A stretch of DNA of 58,938 nucleotides from UMGS1312 sp964631595 (GCA_964631595.1 CAZVXL010000011.1:1-58938), one strand, 5' to 3'. Counted from the stretch's first letter, positions 48,885 to 58,292 are shown. Notes: generated from the letters alone by a model not told the origin. Program-made: numbers and translations.

Positions 48885-50017
48885 CTCTTGACAAACTTTG
48901 CCTTAAAGAGGCGGCAGGTGCGCGGCTCAAGGCGGGGATAGTAGTAGTCGAACTTCGTTCCGATGTTCTCTCCGGTGAGGATATCGGTCAGCTCAAGAGC
49001 GTAGCCGCTTGAGAAGGGAATACCGATGTCATCGAAATACAGCGGAACATCAACAGCATAAGTAGCATGATTGAAGAATGCGAGAAGGATCTCTCCGTTT
49101 TGCAGGAATCTCACGAGAGCAAGACGACCGTAGCTGTGATATCTCTGTCTTTCATCGTAGTAGGGGGGTCTGTTTTCCGGATCCTGATTTATCGCGATGA
49201 GCTCCTTGTTGGTGAGGAGCGCACGGCAATCCTCATCCATGTTTCTGACGTCTCCGCCGATCATCAGCGGCACACCGTAGAGGCACCACAGCGCGAAGTG
49301 GATCTTGTAATCGTTCTCGGTGCAGACCTCCTCCTTGGCGACGTTGCCCTTTCCGTGCATACCGACACAGAGCATATCCATATCGTTGAAGCAGCCGGGA
49401 CCGGACATATGAAGATTTTTGAGCTGAGTTTCGGAAATGTAGCGGAAGCACTCAAACTCATCGGTGATATCTCCGGTGGAGCGGTACATATGAGCACCGA
49501 CGGATTTCATCCACGTTGCGGGATCGTGCTGACCGATGGTGGCACCGGAGAACAGGATCTCACGTCCCGTCGCCTTGATAGCCATGCTCATTGTGAGATA
49601 AGCGTTTTTGCAATCGGCGGAGCCGGGAAAGTGGCAGAGGTCGTACTTGAGGTAGTCAACTCCCCAATCGGCAAACATCTGTGCATCCTGATACTCATGA
49701 CCGTAGCTTCCGGGGTAGCCGGCGCAGGTCATGATACCTGCGGCGGAATACATACCGAATTTCATTCCGCGCTCATGAATGTAGTCTGCGATGTATTTCA
49801 TGCCGTGGGGGAATTTCTCGGGGTCGGGAACTAAGTAGCCGTCGGCGTTGCGTTCACGCAGACACCAGCAATCGTCTATAACGATGTACTCGTATCCGGC
49901 ATCGCGGAAGCCTCTGTCAACCATAGCATCGGCGGTTTCGAGAATGAGCTGTTCGTTTATGTTGGGGCCGAAGGTGTTCCATGAATTCCAGCCCATAGGC
50001 GGTGTTTTGGCAAGCAT
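48881..50017 (-). CDS. Alpha-galactosidase, GH27 family
   Basis: A 378-residue retaining glycosidase with no signal peptide, so it acts inside the cell on imported alpha-galactosides. TPPMGWNSWNTFG is the GH27 start, YLKYDLC contains the nucleophile Asp (near residue 130), and RSTGDITDEF the acid/base Asp; the C-terminal beta domain is present. ATG 50017 has AGGAG 7 nt upstream; the frame extends to 50218 without family-like sequence. It has its own promoter. Confidence 0.93.
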   Translation of the reverse strand: MLAKTPPMGWNSWNTFGPNINEQLILETADAMVDRGFRDAGYEYIVIDDCWCLRERNADGYLVPDPEKFPHGMKYIADYIHERGMKFGMYSAAGIMTCAGYPGSYGHEYQDAQMFADWGVDYLKYDLCHFPGSADCKNAYLTMSMAIKATGREILFSGATIGQHDPATWMKSVGAHMYRSTGDITDEFECFRYISETQLKNLHMSGPGCFNDMDMLCVGMHGKGNVAKEEVCTENDYKIHFALWCLYGVPLMIGGDVRNMDEDCRALLTNKELIAINQDPENRPPYYDERQRYHSYGRLALVRFLQNGEILLAFFNHATYAVDVPLYFDDIGIPFSSGYALELTDILTGENIGTKFDYYYPRLEPRTCRLFKAKFVKR

Positions 50018-50054
50018 AATAAATCTCCTGTGCTTATATATTTTTGCTATCCTA

Positions 50055-50082
50055 ATTATACCAAAGCCTCGGGATTTGTCAA
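50055..50082 (-). promoter_or_regulatory. Sigma-A promoter of the alpha-galactosidase gene
   Basis: On the minus strand TTGACA (50082-50077), a 16-nt spacer, TATAAT (50060-50055); both boxes are perfect. Confidence 0.8.
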
Positions 50083-50127
50083 TACATCTTTGAGGATTTG
50101 CCGCGTATTTTGCGGCAGTACGCGCAT

Positions 50128-50172
50128 TATAAAGATAAAAGACCTCCGAGAACGGGTATCGCTCTCGGAGGT
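50128..50172 (-). terminator. Terminator of the SDR-ligA-hydrolase operon
   Basis: On the minus strand ACCTCCGAGA (50172-50163) pairs with TCTCGGAGGT (50151-50142), then CTTTTATCTTT. It ends the run that starts at 56792. Confidence 0.82.
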
Positions 50173-50222
50173 ATCTTTGTGTGCATTGTGTGAGGACTCT
50201 CGTGTCGGAGGGAGACATGAGC

Positions 50223-51305
50223 TTATTCGAGGTTTCCGCCGTGGAGCCAGCGGCAAATGCAGTCCTTCACGAACTGATCAAGCTCACGGTTGTATCTTTC
50301 GTAATCGCAGAAATAGCTCTGTGCGTGCTCCGCACCGTCAACAAGTATCAGACGCGCCATTCCGTTGGGGGTGTTGTCGAAATTCTTCTTGGTCATGTCG
50401 TAGGGCACGAAGGTGTCGCCGGTGCCGTGTGCAAAAAGTATCGGCACGTTTGTGTTCTTTACGGATTCCGCGGCGCTTGCGCTTGCGAAGTCAAAGCCGA
50501 TGCGCTTCTTGCAGAGCATTCTGGCAAGCGGCAGGAAGGGAAATGCGGGCAGCTTGTACATACGGCGTATGACGGACTTGAATATTTCCGCAGGGCTTGT
50601 GTATCCGCTGTCTGCCACGATTCCGCATACGTTTTCGGGCAACGGCAGGGAAGCTGCCATGAGCACGGTCGCGGCGCCCATGGAAACTCCGTCGAGGATT
50701 ATCGGAAGATGGGGCAGGCGGCGCTGAGCCTCCTTAGCCCAACGAACCACGTCGAATCTTTCGAGCACGCCGTAGCTCATGTATTTACCGGCGCTCTCAC
50801 CGCTTGCGCGGTTGTCGAGAATAAGCATGGAGATGCCCTTCTCGTAGAGATTCTTTGCGGCGCAGGCGAAATCCTTCAGTCCGCTTGAGCGGTAGCCGTG
50901 TACCATGATAAACAGTGCACGGGGCTCGTTTGCGGGAATGTAGTGAGCCACGAGAGAGAGACCGTCGCTGGAGGTGATGTTCCATCTCTCGGGATTCTGC
51001 GCGAGGATCCACTCCTTGCCTTCCTCGATCTTTCTTGCCAGTGTTTCATTGTAGGCGATAAAGTCGGGATCCATGACGTCGGTACGTCTGTATCTGCGCT
51101 TCTTCATATTGCGAACAGCCGCGGGCGGACAGCTCCGGTGTGCAGTGGGATCCCACATATCCATATCCGGACTCGGGCATTTTCCCTTGCGATTTACAAA
51201 TCCAAGCTCAAAGAAGAACTCGGTACCTATTGCCATGGCTCCGGCGATCCCGAGAACTCCCAGTGCCGCAAGCGCGTATTTTTCCGTATTCCTGTTTTTA
51301 CTCAT
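50223..51305 (-). CDS. Alpha/beta hydrolase, membrane-anchored
   Basis: A 360-residue serine hydrolase. One N-terminal membrane segment (about residues 10-30) is followed by the hydrolase fold with the nucleophile in GVSMGAA (about 207-213), Asp in HGTGDTFVP and His in GAEHAQSYF. It is like the BAAT/acyl-CoA-type lid-containing esterases of Clostridia. It starts 37 nt after ligA and is the last gene of that run. Confidence 0.87.
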   Translation of the reverse strand: MSKNRNTEKYALAALGVLGIAGAMAIGTEFFFELGFVNRKGKCPSPDMDMWDPTAHRSCPPAAVRNMKKRRYRRTDVMDPDFIAYNETLARKIEEGKEWILAQNPERWNITSSDGLSLVAHYIPANEPRALFIMVHGYRSSGLKDFACAAKNLYEKGISMLILDNRASGESAGKYMSYGVLERFDVVRWAKEAQRRLPHLPIILDGVSMGAATVLMAASLPLPENVCGIVADSGYTSPAEIFKSVIRRMYKLPAFPFLPLARMLCKKRIGFDFASASAAESVKNTNVPILFAHGTGDTFVPYDMTKKNFDNTPNGMARLILVDGAEHAQSYFCDYERYNRELDQFVKDCICRWLHGGNLE

Positions 51306-51342
51306 AGATCTATTCCTTTCGGTTTGAATTCTTTATCGGCTG

Positions 51343-53385
51343 TCACAGCCCGAGCAGCTTCATAAATTCGGCTTCATCCAAAACGGTGACTCCGAGCTGC
51401 TCGGCTTTTGTGAGCTTCGAACCTGCCGCGTCTCCCGCGACTACGTAGGAGGTCTTTTTCGATACGGACGATGATACCTTGCCGCCGCGTTCCTTTATGA
51501 GCGCGCCCGCCTCCTCACGGGTATGAGAGGCAAGTGTGCCTGTCAGAACGAAGGTGAGACCGGAGAGGGCATCGCTTACGGTGCTCACCTCGGCGGAGCC
51601 GATATCAACGCCTGCCGCCGCCAGCCTGTCGATAAGCTCACGGGTGGAGGGCTGATCGAAGAAGGATCTCACGGAGGCGGCTGTGATCTCACCGATATCG
51701 GAGATGGCACACAGCTGCTCCTCGGTGGCTGTGAACAGAGGCTCTATTCCTCCGAAGTGCCCAACTATGGATTCCGCCGCCGAAATGCCGGTGTGACGGA
51801 TGCCGAGTGCAAACAGAAGCCTTGCACCGCCTGCGGCCTTTGATACGTCAATGGCTCGGATCAGCTTTGCCGCCGAGGTCTTGCCCATTCTCGGGAGAGA
51901 CTCAAGCTGCTCGGCATCAAGCGAATATATATCCGCGGCGGAGCTGACGAGCCCGTTTCCAAGAAAGAGCTTTATCGCCGCCGACCCCATGCCGTCGATG
52001 TTCATTGCGCCCTTGGAGGCGAAATGCACCAGACGCCGCTCAAGCTGTGCGGGACAGTCGGGATTTATGCACCGAACGGTGCCGAGCTCTGACGTCTCTC
52101 CTTCCTCCTCGTCGGCATCGCCGTCGAAGATGAGCGCGCCGCCGCAGGAGGGACAGTGCTCTGGAAAGCTGAAGCATCGCTCGTCTCCGCTTCTTTTTTC
52201 GGTTACCGGACGGGCTACCTCGGGGATTATATCGCCCGCCTTGCGTATTACCACGGTATCGCCTATACGGATATCCTTTTCGCGTATTATGTCGATGTTG
52301 TGAAGCGTGGCACGCGATACCGTAGAGCCGGCGAGCCGCACGGGCTCAAGCACGGCGGTGGGAGTCAGCGCTCCCGTTCGTCCGACCTGAACGGTGATGT
52401 CGAGCAGGCGCGTCTCCTTTTCCTCGGGAGGATATTTGAACGCCGCCGCCCATTTCGGGGTGCTCGTTCCCTCTCCCAAAAGCTCACGTTGATACAGGCT
52501 GTCGATCTTGACCACGGCACCGTCAATGTCGTAGGGCAGAGAATCGCGAAGCTCACCGAGCCTTGCGATCTCAGCTGCGATCTCGGACGGCTTTGCCGTC
52601 ACGGCGCGCTCCGAGATCACGGAAAAGCCGAGCTCACCCATTCGCATTACGGTCTCACGGTGAGACGTGGGCTTGTGCCCGTCGGAGTACAGATCTCCTG
52701 TCTGATAGTTGAAAACGAATATGCAGAGCCCGCGCTTGGCGGTGATCTCGGGATCGAGCTGGCGGAGAGAGCCCGCCGCCGCATTTCGGGGATTCGCCCA
52801 AGGGCGCTCTCCCGAAAGCTCACGCTCTGCGTTTTGAGCCTCAAATACGGAGCGAGGCATATATACCTCTCCGCGAACGGTGACGGACAGAGGCTCGGCA
52901 AGCCTTTGTGGGATACCGCCGACGGTGCGGAGATTCTCGGTGACGTCCTCACCGACGAACCCGTCACCTCTGGTGGCACCTCTGACGAGGAGCCCGTCGC
53001 GATAGGTGAGGGCAACGGAGAGTCCGTCTATTTTGGGCTCAAGGGTGAAGCGTATCTCATCCTCGGGTATTCCTTCCCTCATGAGCTTTTCGCGGCAATC
53101 CTCCGTGAAGGCGAGCAGCTCGTCTTCCGAGAATACATCGGAAAGGCTTCCGAGCTTGACCTCGTGGCGCACCTTGCCGAATTTGCCGGACGCCCTACCT
53201 CCTACCCGATGAGTGGGGGAGGTGTCCGAGTCGAGCTCGGGATTTGATGCCTCAAGAGCCTTGAGCTCCTCAAAGAGGCGGTCGTATTCGAAATCCGAAA
53301 TGACGGGGGAGTCCTGCTCGTAATAAAGTCCGGAATGATACTCTATCTCATGTCGGAGATAGTCGATTCGCTTTTTTACATCCAT
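51343..53385 (-). CDS. ligA: NAD-dependent DNA ligase LigA
   Basis: The enzyme seals nicks in replication and repair using NAD+. The 680-residue protein has the adenylation Lys in LEPKIDGLSV (near 117), the OB domain, a four-Cys zinc finger (CPSCGG ... CINPDC), HhH repeats (near 500-570) and a C-terminal BRCT domain (near 595-680). An acidic insert (DGDADEEEGETSELG) lies inside the zinc finger. It is placed between a SorE-like gene and a hydrolase gene on one strand. Confidence 0.96.
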   Translation of the reverse strand: MDVKKRIDYLRHEIEYHSGLYYEQDSPVISDFEYDRLFEELKALEASNPELDSDTSPTHRVGGRASGKFGKVRHEVKLGSLSDVFSEDELLAFTEDCREKLMREGIPEDEIRFTLEPKIDGLSVALTYRDGLLVRGATRGDGFVGEDVTENLRTVGGIPQRLAEPLSVTVRGEVYMPRSVFEAQNAERELSGERPWANPRNAAAGSLRQLDPEITAKRGLCIFVFNYQTGDLYSDGHKPTSHRETVMRMGELGFSVISERAVTAKPSEIAAEIARLGELRDSLPYDIDGAVVKIDSLYQRELLGEGTSTPKWAAAFKYPPEEKETRLLDITVQVGRTGALTPTAVLEPVRLAGSTVSRATLHNIDIIREKDIRIGDTVVIRKAGDIIPEVARPVTEKRSGDERCFSFPEHCPSCGGALIFDGDADEEEGETSELGTVRCINPDCPAQLERRLVHFASKGAMNIDGMGSAAIKLFLGNGLVSSAADIYSLDAEQLESLPRMGKTSAAKLIRAIDVSKAAGGARLLFALGIRHTGISAAESIVGHFGGIEPLFTATEEQLCAISDIGEITAASVRSFFDQPSTRELIDRLAAAGVDIGSAEVSTVSDALSGLTFVLTGTLASHTREEAGALIKERGGKVSSSVSKKTSYVVAGDAAGSKLTKAEQLGVTVLDEAEFMKLLGL

Positions 53386-53429
53386 TAGATACTCCTACGT
53401 GACTCTGCCGTGTGATCCTCGGCTGTGGC

Positions 53430-54695
53430 TCAGTCGATGCTCTTTGCGTGGGCGAGGAGATAATGCTCCGCCTCTCCGCTCCACAGACCGTTGTTTTCCT
53501 TTACGATTCTGGACAGCTCGGCAAACATGGGGTCACTCTTTCCGAGCTCCTCAAGATCGGCAAGTGCGGTGAGGGGAAGACTGATGTGGTTGTAGATGAG
53601 CTTCTTTCCGCCGGGGATCTTCGGGAGATTCAGAGTTGTCTCCGCCGCCGCATCAAGTCCGCCGATGTGGGTGACCATTGCGGCGGGATTGATCCTGCCG
53701 GAGTTCATCATCTCAATTGCTTCGCGCATATCGTTAGTGTTTCCGCCGCTTGTTCCGACTATGTGTGTATAAGAATAATGTACGTTGAAGAAGTTGAATT
53801 CTGCCTTGAAATCCTTGTTGGTGGGGCCTGCGAAGAAATTCAGACAGCCGTCGAAGCCGAGAATGGCATCGCCCTGCTCAACGAGAGAGCGGACGGGAGC
53901 AAAGCAGATCACGTCGTCAAAGCCGGTGCCGCTTGTAAGGTCGCGAAGCGCACCCACGGGATCGTCAACCTTGCCGGTGTTCACGTAGTGAAGCTCCACG
54001 CCGTATTTTGCGGCTTCCTCAACGGTGTAGATCGAAGCGGCTCTTTTCAGGCGCGCATCGTCGATATCGGTGACAACGAGAAGGGAGGGGCGTCTGTCGC
54101 AGTGGATCGCATAGTCGATCGCACCGAGTCCCATGGGACCTACGGAGGCGAGAAGCGCGAGCTTTCCGCCCTCAACTATGCCCATTTTGTGATCGTAGCA
54201 GCCGGCTGTGGTGTGGTACATCGCGTGGAAGGTACCGATGATACAGCTCATGGGCTCTGCGAGAGAGCCGTAGAAATACGCATCCGAATTGTACGGGAGC
54301 AGGCAGTCCGCAAGGAGCGTTTCGATGGGAATGTCGGCATACTGGGTCTCTCCGCCGCAATAGCTGTAGGAGTAGCCGGGAGCCATCTGCGAGCCCTTGT
54401 AGAAGTGAGCGGGCTGAATGGAGAAGCCGTCGCCCTCCTTGAACTTGTGCTTCCAGTTCTCACCTACCTCAACGATGGTTCCGCAGAACTCGTGACCGAC
54501 GATGGTGGGGTTTTCCTCAACGTTGTCGGGCACTCTCTTGTGCTCACCGCCCTCAATGGCGGCCTTGTACGTGCTCATGCAGATTGAATCGGAAATGACC
54601 TTGACTCTGACACCGTCGGGGCCGATCTCCGGAAGCTCTATCTCATCGAGCCTCAGATCCATTTTTCCGTGAATTCTCAGCGCTTTGGTTTTCAT
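53430..54695 (-). CDS. L-sorbose 1-phosphate reductase-like zinc dehydrogenase (SorE family)
   Basis: A 421-residue medium-chain dehydrogenase. MKTKALRIHGKMDLRLDEIELPEI, NPTIVGHEFCGTIVEVGENWKHKF, YFYGSLAEPMSCIIGTFHAMYH, LLASVGPMGLGAIDYAIH and the nucleotide-binding stretch match Klebsiella SorE well. That enzyme reduces L-sorbose 1-phosphate to glucitol 6-phosphate. AGGAG lies 8 nt before the ATG. It follows SDR and PHP genes, so it is probably part of a sugar or polyol route; the natural substrate is not proven. Confidence 0.85.
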   Translation of the reverse strand: MKTKALRIHGKMDLRLDEIELPEIGPDGVRVKVISDSICMSTYKAAIEGGEHKRVPDNVEENPTIVGHEFCGTIVEVGENWKHKFKEGDGFSIQPAHFYKGSQMAPGYSYSYCGGETQYADIPIETLLADCLLPYNSDAYFYGSLAEPMSCIIGTFHAMYHTTAGCYDHKMGIVEGGKLALLASVGPMGLGAIDYAIHCDRRPSLLVVTDIDDARLKRAASIYTVEEAAKYGVELHYVNTGKVDDPVGALRDLTSGTGFDDVICFAPVRSLVEQGDAILGFDGCLNFFAGPTNKDFKAEFNFFNVHYSYTHIVGTSGGNTNDMREAIEMMNSGRINPAAMVTHIGGLDAAAETTLNLPKIPGGKKLIYNHISLPLTALADLEELGKSDPMFAELSRIVKENNGLWSGEAEHYLLAHAKSID

Positions 54696-54748
54696 ATATC
54701 TGTCTCCTGTGATTTTATTTGTAAGGATCGCCTGTGGCGGACACGCGG

Positions 54749-55909
54749 TTATTGTTCGTTTTCGTGCCGGATCAGCTCATGGGCGGATTCAATGAGATTG
54801 GAAAACTCGGGGTTCTCCATGGCGCGCACCACAAAGCTTTGCCTCGGTGAATTTATATCCTCTCCGCTGACCTGCATGAAGCCGTAGCGGTCGCAGAGGG
54901 TTCTGATCCTCTTGAGCTGAGCGGGGGTGTTTCGCGTGGGCATATACGTTATCCCGCGAACTCCGACCGCAGATAAATACTTGAGAAGCTCCTCGAGGAA
55001 GTCGTCCTCGAATTTTTGCGCCGCCTTGTCGCCGGTCACGCTGTCCGTGACGTCTCCGAGGTAGGCGTAGCAGAATATCGCTCCGGCGCGTGCCGCAAGC
55101 TCTGCGGCATCGGCAAGAGTAAGACACTCATCCGTTGCGGGAACGTAGATCTTCGATACGAACGCACTCTTGAGTATTCCGAGAAGATCGTATTCGAAAT
55201 ACGGAGATGCGGTATCTGCGAGAAGGCTCTCCTGCTTCTCCGAGGGCTCGGCTCCGATCGAGCGAAGCCCGTCGCAGATGTGCTCTCTGCCGAAGCGCTC
55301 GGTCAGCTTTTTCGCAAGAGCGAGCATCAGGTGCCGCTCCGTGACCGAGCCGCCGTTTTCCGCCTCCGAGAGAGAGCGGACATCTCTTTGGTAATCAAGC
55401 TCCGCACAAGTGCCGGAGAGGAGCTTGTTTATTCCCTCAAGCATCAGACGGTCTCGCTCCTCACGCCGTGCTCTCAGCGGTGCAAATGCCGACCCGAGCA
55501 GTTCTATGCTGCGGTGAGGCACCGCCTGCATCGTCATGTAGCTGATGCCCACCTGATCGGGGCAGTTGGTTCGAAGACTCTCGAACGGAGTTCCCGCCAT
55601 CGAAACACGACATTCCATACCCACCGTAACGGGAAGTGACAGAATACGTCCGGCTTCGAGAAACTCCGCCGCTCCGGCGATCGAATCGTGATCGACTATT
55701 CCGGCTGTGGCGAGTCCCGCCGCCTTTGCCGCCCATACGGCTGCCGTGGGGGAGTAAGGCGAGAAGGAGTATATCGTGTGAATGTGATTGTTTATGTATC
55801 GCGGATCCGTGTCGGGAAATACGGCGCTGTCTGCCATCACCCGCAGATTTGCCAGACGCTCCGACGCGGTAGGCGCGTTCAGTCCCTCCGGTATAGCAAT
55901 GCTGCTCAT
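54749..55909 (-). CDS. PHP-domain phosphoesterase-like protein
   Basis: A 386-residue protein with the PHP metal motifs NHIHTIYSFSPYSP (near residue 41) and DHDSIAGA (near 73), and VGMECRVSMAG. It is longer than simple PHP phosphatases and has no polymerase domain. It lies 7 nt after the SDR gene and 53 nt before the SorE-like gene. A sugar-phosphate phosphatase or lactonase role in that route is the best guess. Confidence 0.82.
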   Translation of the reverse strand: MSSIAIPEGLNAPTASERLANLRVMADSAVFPDTDPRYINNHIHTIYSFSPYSPTAAVWAAKAAGLATAGIVDHDSIAGAAEFLEAGRILSLPVTVGMECRVSMAGTPFESLRTNCPDQVGISYMTMQAVPHRSIELLGSAFAPLRARREERDRLMLEGINKLLSGTCAELDYQRDVRSLSEAENGGSVTERHLMLALAKKLTERFGREHICDGLRSIGAEPSEKQESLLADTASPYFEYDLLGILKSAFVSKIYVPATDECLTLADAAELAARAGAIFCYAYLGDVTDSVTGDKAAQKFEDDFLEELLKYLSAVGVRGITYMPTRNTPAQLKRIRTLCDRYGFMQVSGEDINSPRQSFVVRAMENPEFSNLIESAHELIRHENEQ

Positions 55910-55916
55910 ACGCGCC

Positions 55917-56792
55917 TCAGCTCAGCATACACTGACCGCCGGTCACGGGTATCGCCTGACCGGTCTCGTAGGTCTGCTCTACTGCATAGAATATGGCTCT
56001 TGCGACATCGGCGGGGAAGCAGCCGCGTCCCATCGGCACCTTCGCCTCGTAGAAGCGCTTGACATCCTCAACCGTTTTGGCACCGGGAACCTTTCCCGCT
56101 CTCAAATACTGCACGAACAGTCCCTTTTCGGGATCCGTCCACAGGGGGCCGTCGAGGAAATTGCCGGGGCAAACGGCGTTCACCTTTATGTTGTAAGGGC
56201 AAAGCTCAAGCGCAAAGGACTGGGTGAGTCCTATTCCGCCGAATTTACTGCCCGAGTATGCAAAGTTCTTGTTGGAGCCCTCAAGTCCGGACTTCGAGTT
56301 CACCTCAATGATATCGCCCATCCAGTCGGCATCGGCGCCGTGCTCGGCTCTCATTATCGCAGATACGTATTTTACGCAAAGAAAATACGCGGTGTAGTTT
56401 ATCTCGGTGACGAATTTGAAATCCTTGCTCTCAAGCTCGGAGAGTGAGCCGGAGCGTACAACGCCCGCATTGTTTACGAAAATGTCTATACCGCCGAATC
56501 GCTCCACGGTCTTTGCGACCATCTCCGTAACGCTTTCCTCGTCGGAGACGTTCACCTTTACCGCATACGCGTGCTCACCGAGTGTCTCGGCAACAGTCGC
56601 GGCAAGCTCAAAATTCAGATCCGCAATAACAACGGATGCGCCCTCGCGGTACAGCTCCTCGGCAATGCCGCGTCCGAAGCCCTGCGCCGAGCCCGTAACT
56701 ATCGCGATCTTACCGGAGAGTCTTCCGTCACGGGCGACTCTCTTGCCGACATTCTCCGCGGCAAGCGTTTCCCAGCGTGTCATATCTATCAT
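55917..56792 (-). CDS. SDR-family sugar/polyol oxidoreductase
   Basis: A 291-residue short-chain dehydrogenase. The cofactor motif is TGSAQGFGRGIAEELYREG, then NNAGVV, and the catalytic Ser-Tyr-Lys set is NSKSG ... YSGSKFG. An extra 25 residues precede the Rossmann fold. The C-terminus ends VTGGQCMLS. It resembles sorbitol-6-phosphate 2-dehydrogenase and related polyol SDRs; substrate specificity is not certain. It starts the operon and has a consensus promoter. Confidence 0.87.
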   Translation of the reverse strand: MIDMTRWETLAAENVGKRVARDGRLSGKIAIVTGSAQGFGRGIAEELYREGASVVIADLNFELAATVAETLGEHAYAVKVNVSDEESVTEMVAKTVERFGGIDIFVNNAGVVRSGSLSELESKDFKFVTEINYTAYFLCVKYVSAIMRAEHGADADWMGDIIEVNSKSGLEGSNKNFAYSGSKFGGIGLTQSFALELCPYNIKVNAVCPGNFLDGPLWTDPEKGLFVQYLRAGKVPGAKTVEDVKRFYEAKVPMGRGCFPADVARAIFYAVEQTYETGQAIPVTGGQCMLS

Positions 56793-56831
56793 TATAAAGA
56801 CCAGCCTTTCCTGACATACTTACTCATTATG

Positions 56832-56860
56832 ATTATATCACAAGCCTTTGCGGATTTCAA
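56832..56860 (-). promoter_or_regulatory. Sigma-A promoter of the SDR-PHP-SorE-ligA run
   Basis: On the minus strand TTGAAA (56860-56855), a 17-nt spacer, TATAAT (56837-56832). Confidence 0.8.
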
Positions 56861-56870
56861 TTGTTTCGTC

Positions 56871-56898
56871 AAAAAGGTCTGTATTTTTTTGTCAGACC
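56871..56898 (-). terminator. Terminator of the HD-domain gene
   Basis: On the minus strand GGTCTG (56898-56893) pairs with CAGACC (56881-56876), followed by TTTTTG. Confidence 0.72.
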
Positions 56899-56911
56899 GA
56901 GGAGTGGTCGC

Positions 56912-57571
56912 TTACATTACCGATTGGCGGTTAATCGTCAGTCTGAAGCGCATCCCAAGCTTCTCCGCCGCCTTTCGGCACATGATCATTCTTCCGAGGA
57001 ATATCTCAAAGTAGTCCATGACGGTGGAATATCTGTTCTCTATATCGAGCGCCAGCACGATATCCCCCGCCTCGGCATCTATCGTCAGCTCGGAGCTCTT
57101 TACGGAGTAGTTGACACGGTCGTGTATATCGAAGGTCGTTTCATCGGTGTTTCTGACTCTTGTGCGCCGCACGTCGGATTTGTCCGCAATGATCAGCGCC
57201 GCAGCCACGGCATTCACCGGAACGCCCGTGCCCTCGTCGTGATTTCCGATGGCGGATACCACGGTGGCGATATCCTCCGGCGGCATCTTCATTTTGTCGA
57301 GTATTCTGAATGACATGACGGCGCCGCTTTGGGAGTGATCCACTCTGTTTACGAGATTTCCGATATCGTGCATATAGCCTGCGATCTGAGCAAGCTCCAC
57401 GTCGTGTGCGGGGTATCCGAGTACCCTGAGTATCTCCCCCGCATGGGCGGCGACCTTCGTGACGTGGGCAAAGCTGTGCTCGGTGTACCCGAGAGCATTC
57501 AGCGATTCGTCCGCCTTGATAATGTAGGTCTGTACCGCAAGATCGTTCTTTACATCCTCAAATGTTACCAT
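56912..57571 (-). CDS. HD-domain phosphohydrolase
   Basis: A 219-residue protein with the HD metal motifs HSFAHV (near 37), HDIGN (near 67), HSQSG and NHDEGTG, then a C-terminal part (DIENRYSTVMDYFEIFLGRMIMCRKAAEKLG). HD proteins hydrolyse nucleotides or phosphodiesters; the family with this C-terminus has no fixed role. GGAGG lies directly before ATG 57571. It stands between rnpB and the SDR operon. Confidence 0.85.
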   Translation of the reverse strand: MVTFEDVKNDLAVQTYIIKADESLNALGYTEHSFAHVTKVAAHAGEILRVLGYPAHDVELAQIAGYMHDIGNLVNRVDHSQSGAVMSFRILDKMKMPPEDIATVVSAIGNHDEGTGVPVNAVAAALIIADKSDVRRTRVRNTDETTFDIHDRVNYSVKSSELTIDAEAGDIVLALDIENRYSTVMDYFEIFLGRMIMCRKAAEKLGMRFRLTINRQSVM

Positions 57572-57715
57572 ATTTCCTCCGTTCACTGCGCCGAGTATAA
57601 TTTAATTATACCATGAAGCAAAAATGCTTGCTTGCAAGATTTCCCGCGATTATTATATCATAAAAATGTGAAGAATGATAGAAGCCGCGGGGAAAAGTCC
57701 GCCGAATCCGAGAAA

Positions 57716-57743
57716 TATAAAAGCCGCAGGAATATCCTGCGGC
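57716..57743 (-). terminator. Terminator of rnpB
   Basis: On the minus strand GCCGCAGGA (57743-57735) pairs with TCCTGCGGC (57731-57723), followed by TTTTAT. Confidence 0.88.
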
Positions 57744-57745
57744 CT

Positions 57746-58105
57746 GAGAGGGAGCTGTAAGCCGGGTTCTGTCGTGGACTGCCATCTATCTTGGCATATA
57801 CATTGCTGTACAGCTCTATGCCACCCGCGGATGATGTCGGGCAAACACGCTGTCCGCAGACAGCCTCCGCATACGGTGTTGCTTCGGATAGGGTTTACAT
57901 TTGCACGCAGTCGCCTGCCGTGCAGGTGAGCTCTTACCTCGCCTTTCCATCCTTACCTCCCCAAGGGAGAGGCGGTCTATTTCTGTTGCACTTTCCCTGA
58001 AGTTGCCTTCGGCGGTCGTTATCCGTTATCCTGCCCTGTGAAGCCCGGACTTTCCTCACACCAATACCTTTCGGCACAATGGCGCGCGGCAGTCTGCTCC
58101 CCTCC
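57746..58105 (-). ncRNA. rnpB: RNase P RNA
   Basis: The catalytic RNA that matures tRNA 5' ends. The minus strand holds the hallmark GAGGAAAGTCCGGGC near the 5' end (about 58050), GAAGGCAAC, and ACAGAACCCGGCTTA near the 3' end. P1 pairs GGGGAGC with GCUCCCU. The 360-nt length and the layout with a canonical core fit type A. It has a perfect promoter and its own terminator. Confidence 0.95.
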
Positions 58106-58110
58106 GCTAT

Positions 58111-58139
58111 ATTATATCGGAAAACGGCGCGCTTGTCAA
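58111..58139 (-). promoter_or_regulatory. Sigma-A promoter of rnpB
   Basis: On the minus strand TTGACA (58139-58134), a 17-nt spacer, TATAAT (58116-58111). Both boxes are perfect, and the start 7 nt on fits the RNA 5' end near 58105. Confidence 0.92.
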
Positions 58140-58210
58140 ACGGTTTGAGAAATACGGCGGTGAAAATTGTGAATTTTCCTCTGCAAGTGCGAAAATACAC
58201 ATTTGTCTAA

Positions 58211-58239
58211 TTGACTTTTCCGAGATGCTATGGTAAAAT
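58211..58239 (+). promoter_or_regulatory. Sigma-A promoter of nrdR
   Basis: TTGACT (58211-58216), a 17-nt spacer, TAAAAT (58234-58239). It is back to back with the rnpB promoter. Confidence 0.78.
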
Positions 58240-58292
58240 TACAGGAGCACCGAAAGCCCGTGAAAAATTATCCGTAAGGAGATATATTCCGT

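Noticed and set aside
50018..50218. N-terminal extension of the alpha-galactosidase
   Set aside because: The added codons cover the consensus promoter and give no signal peptide; AGGAG fits ATG 50017.
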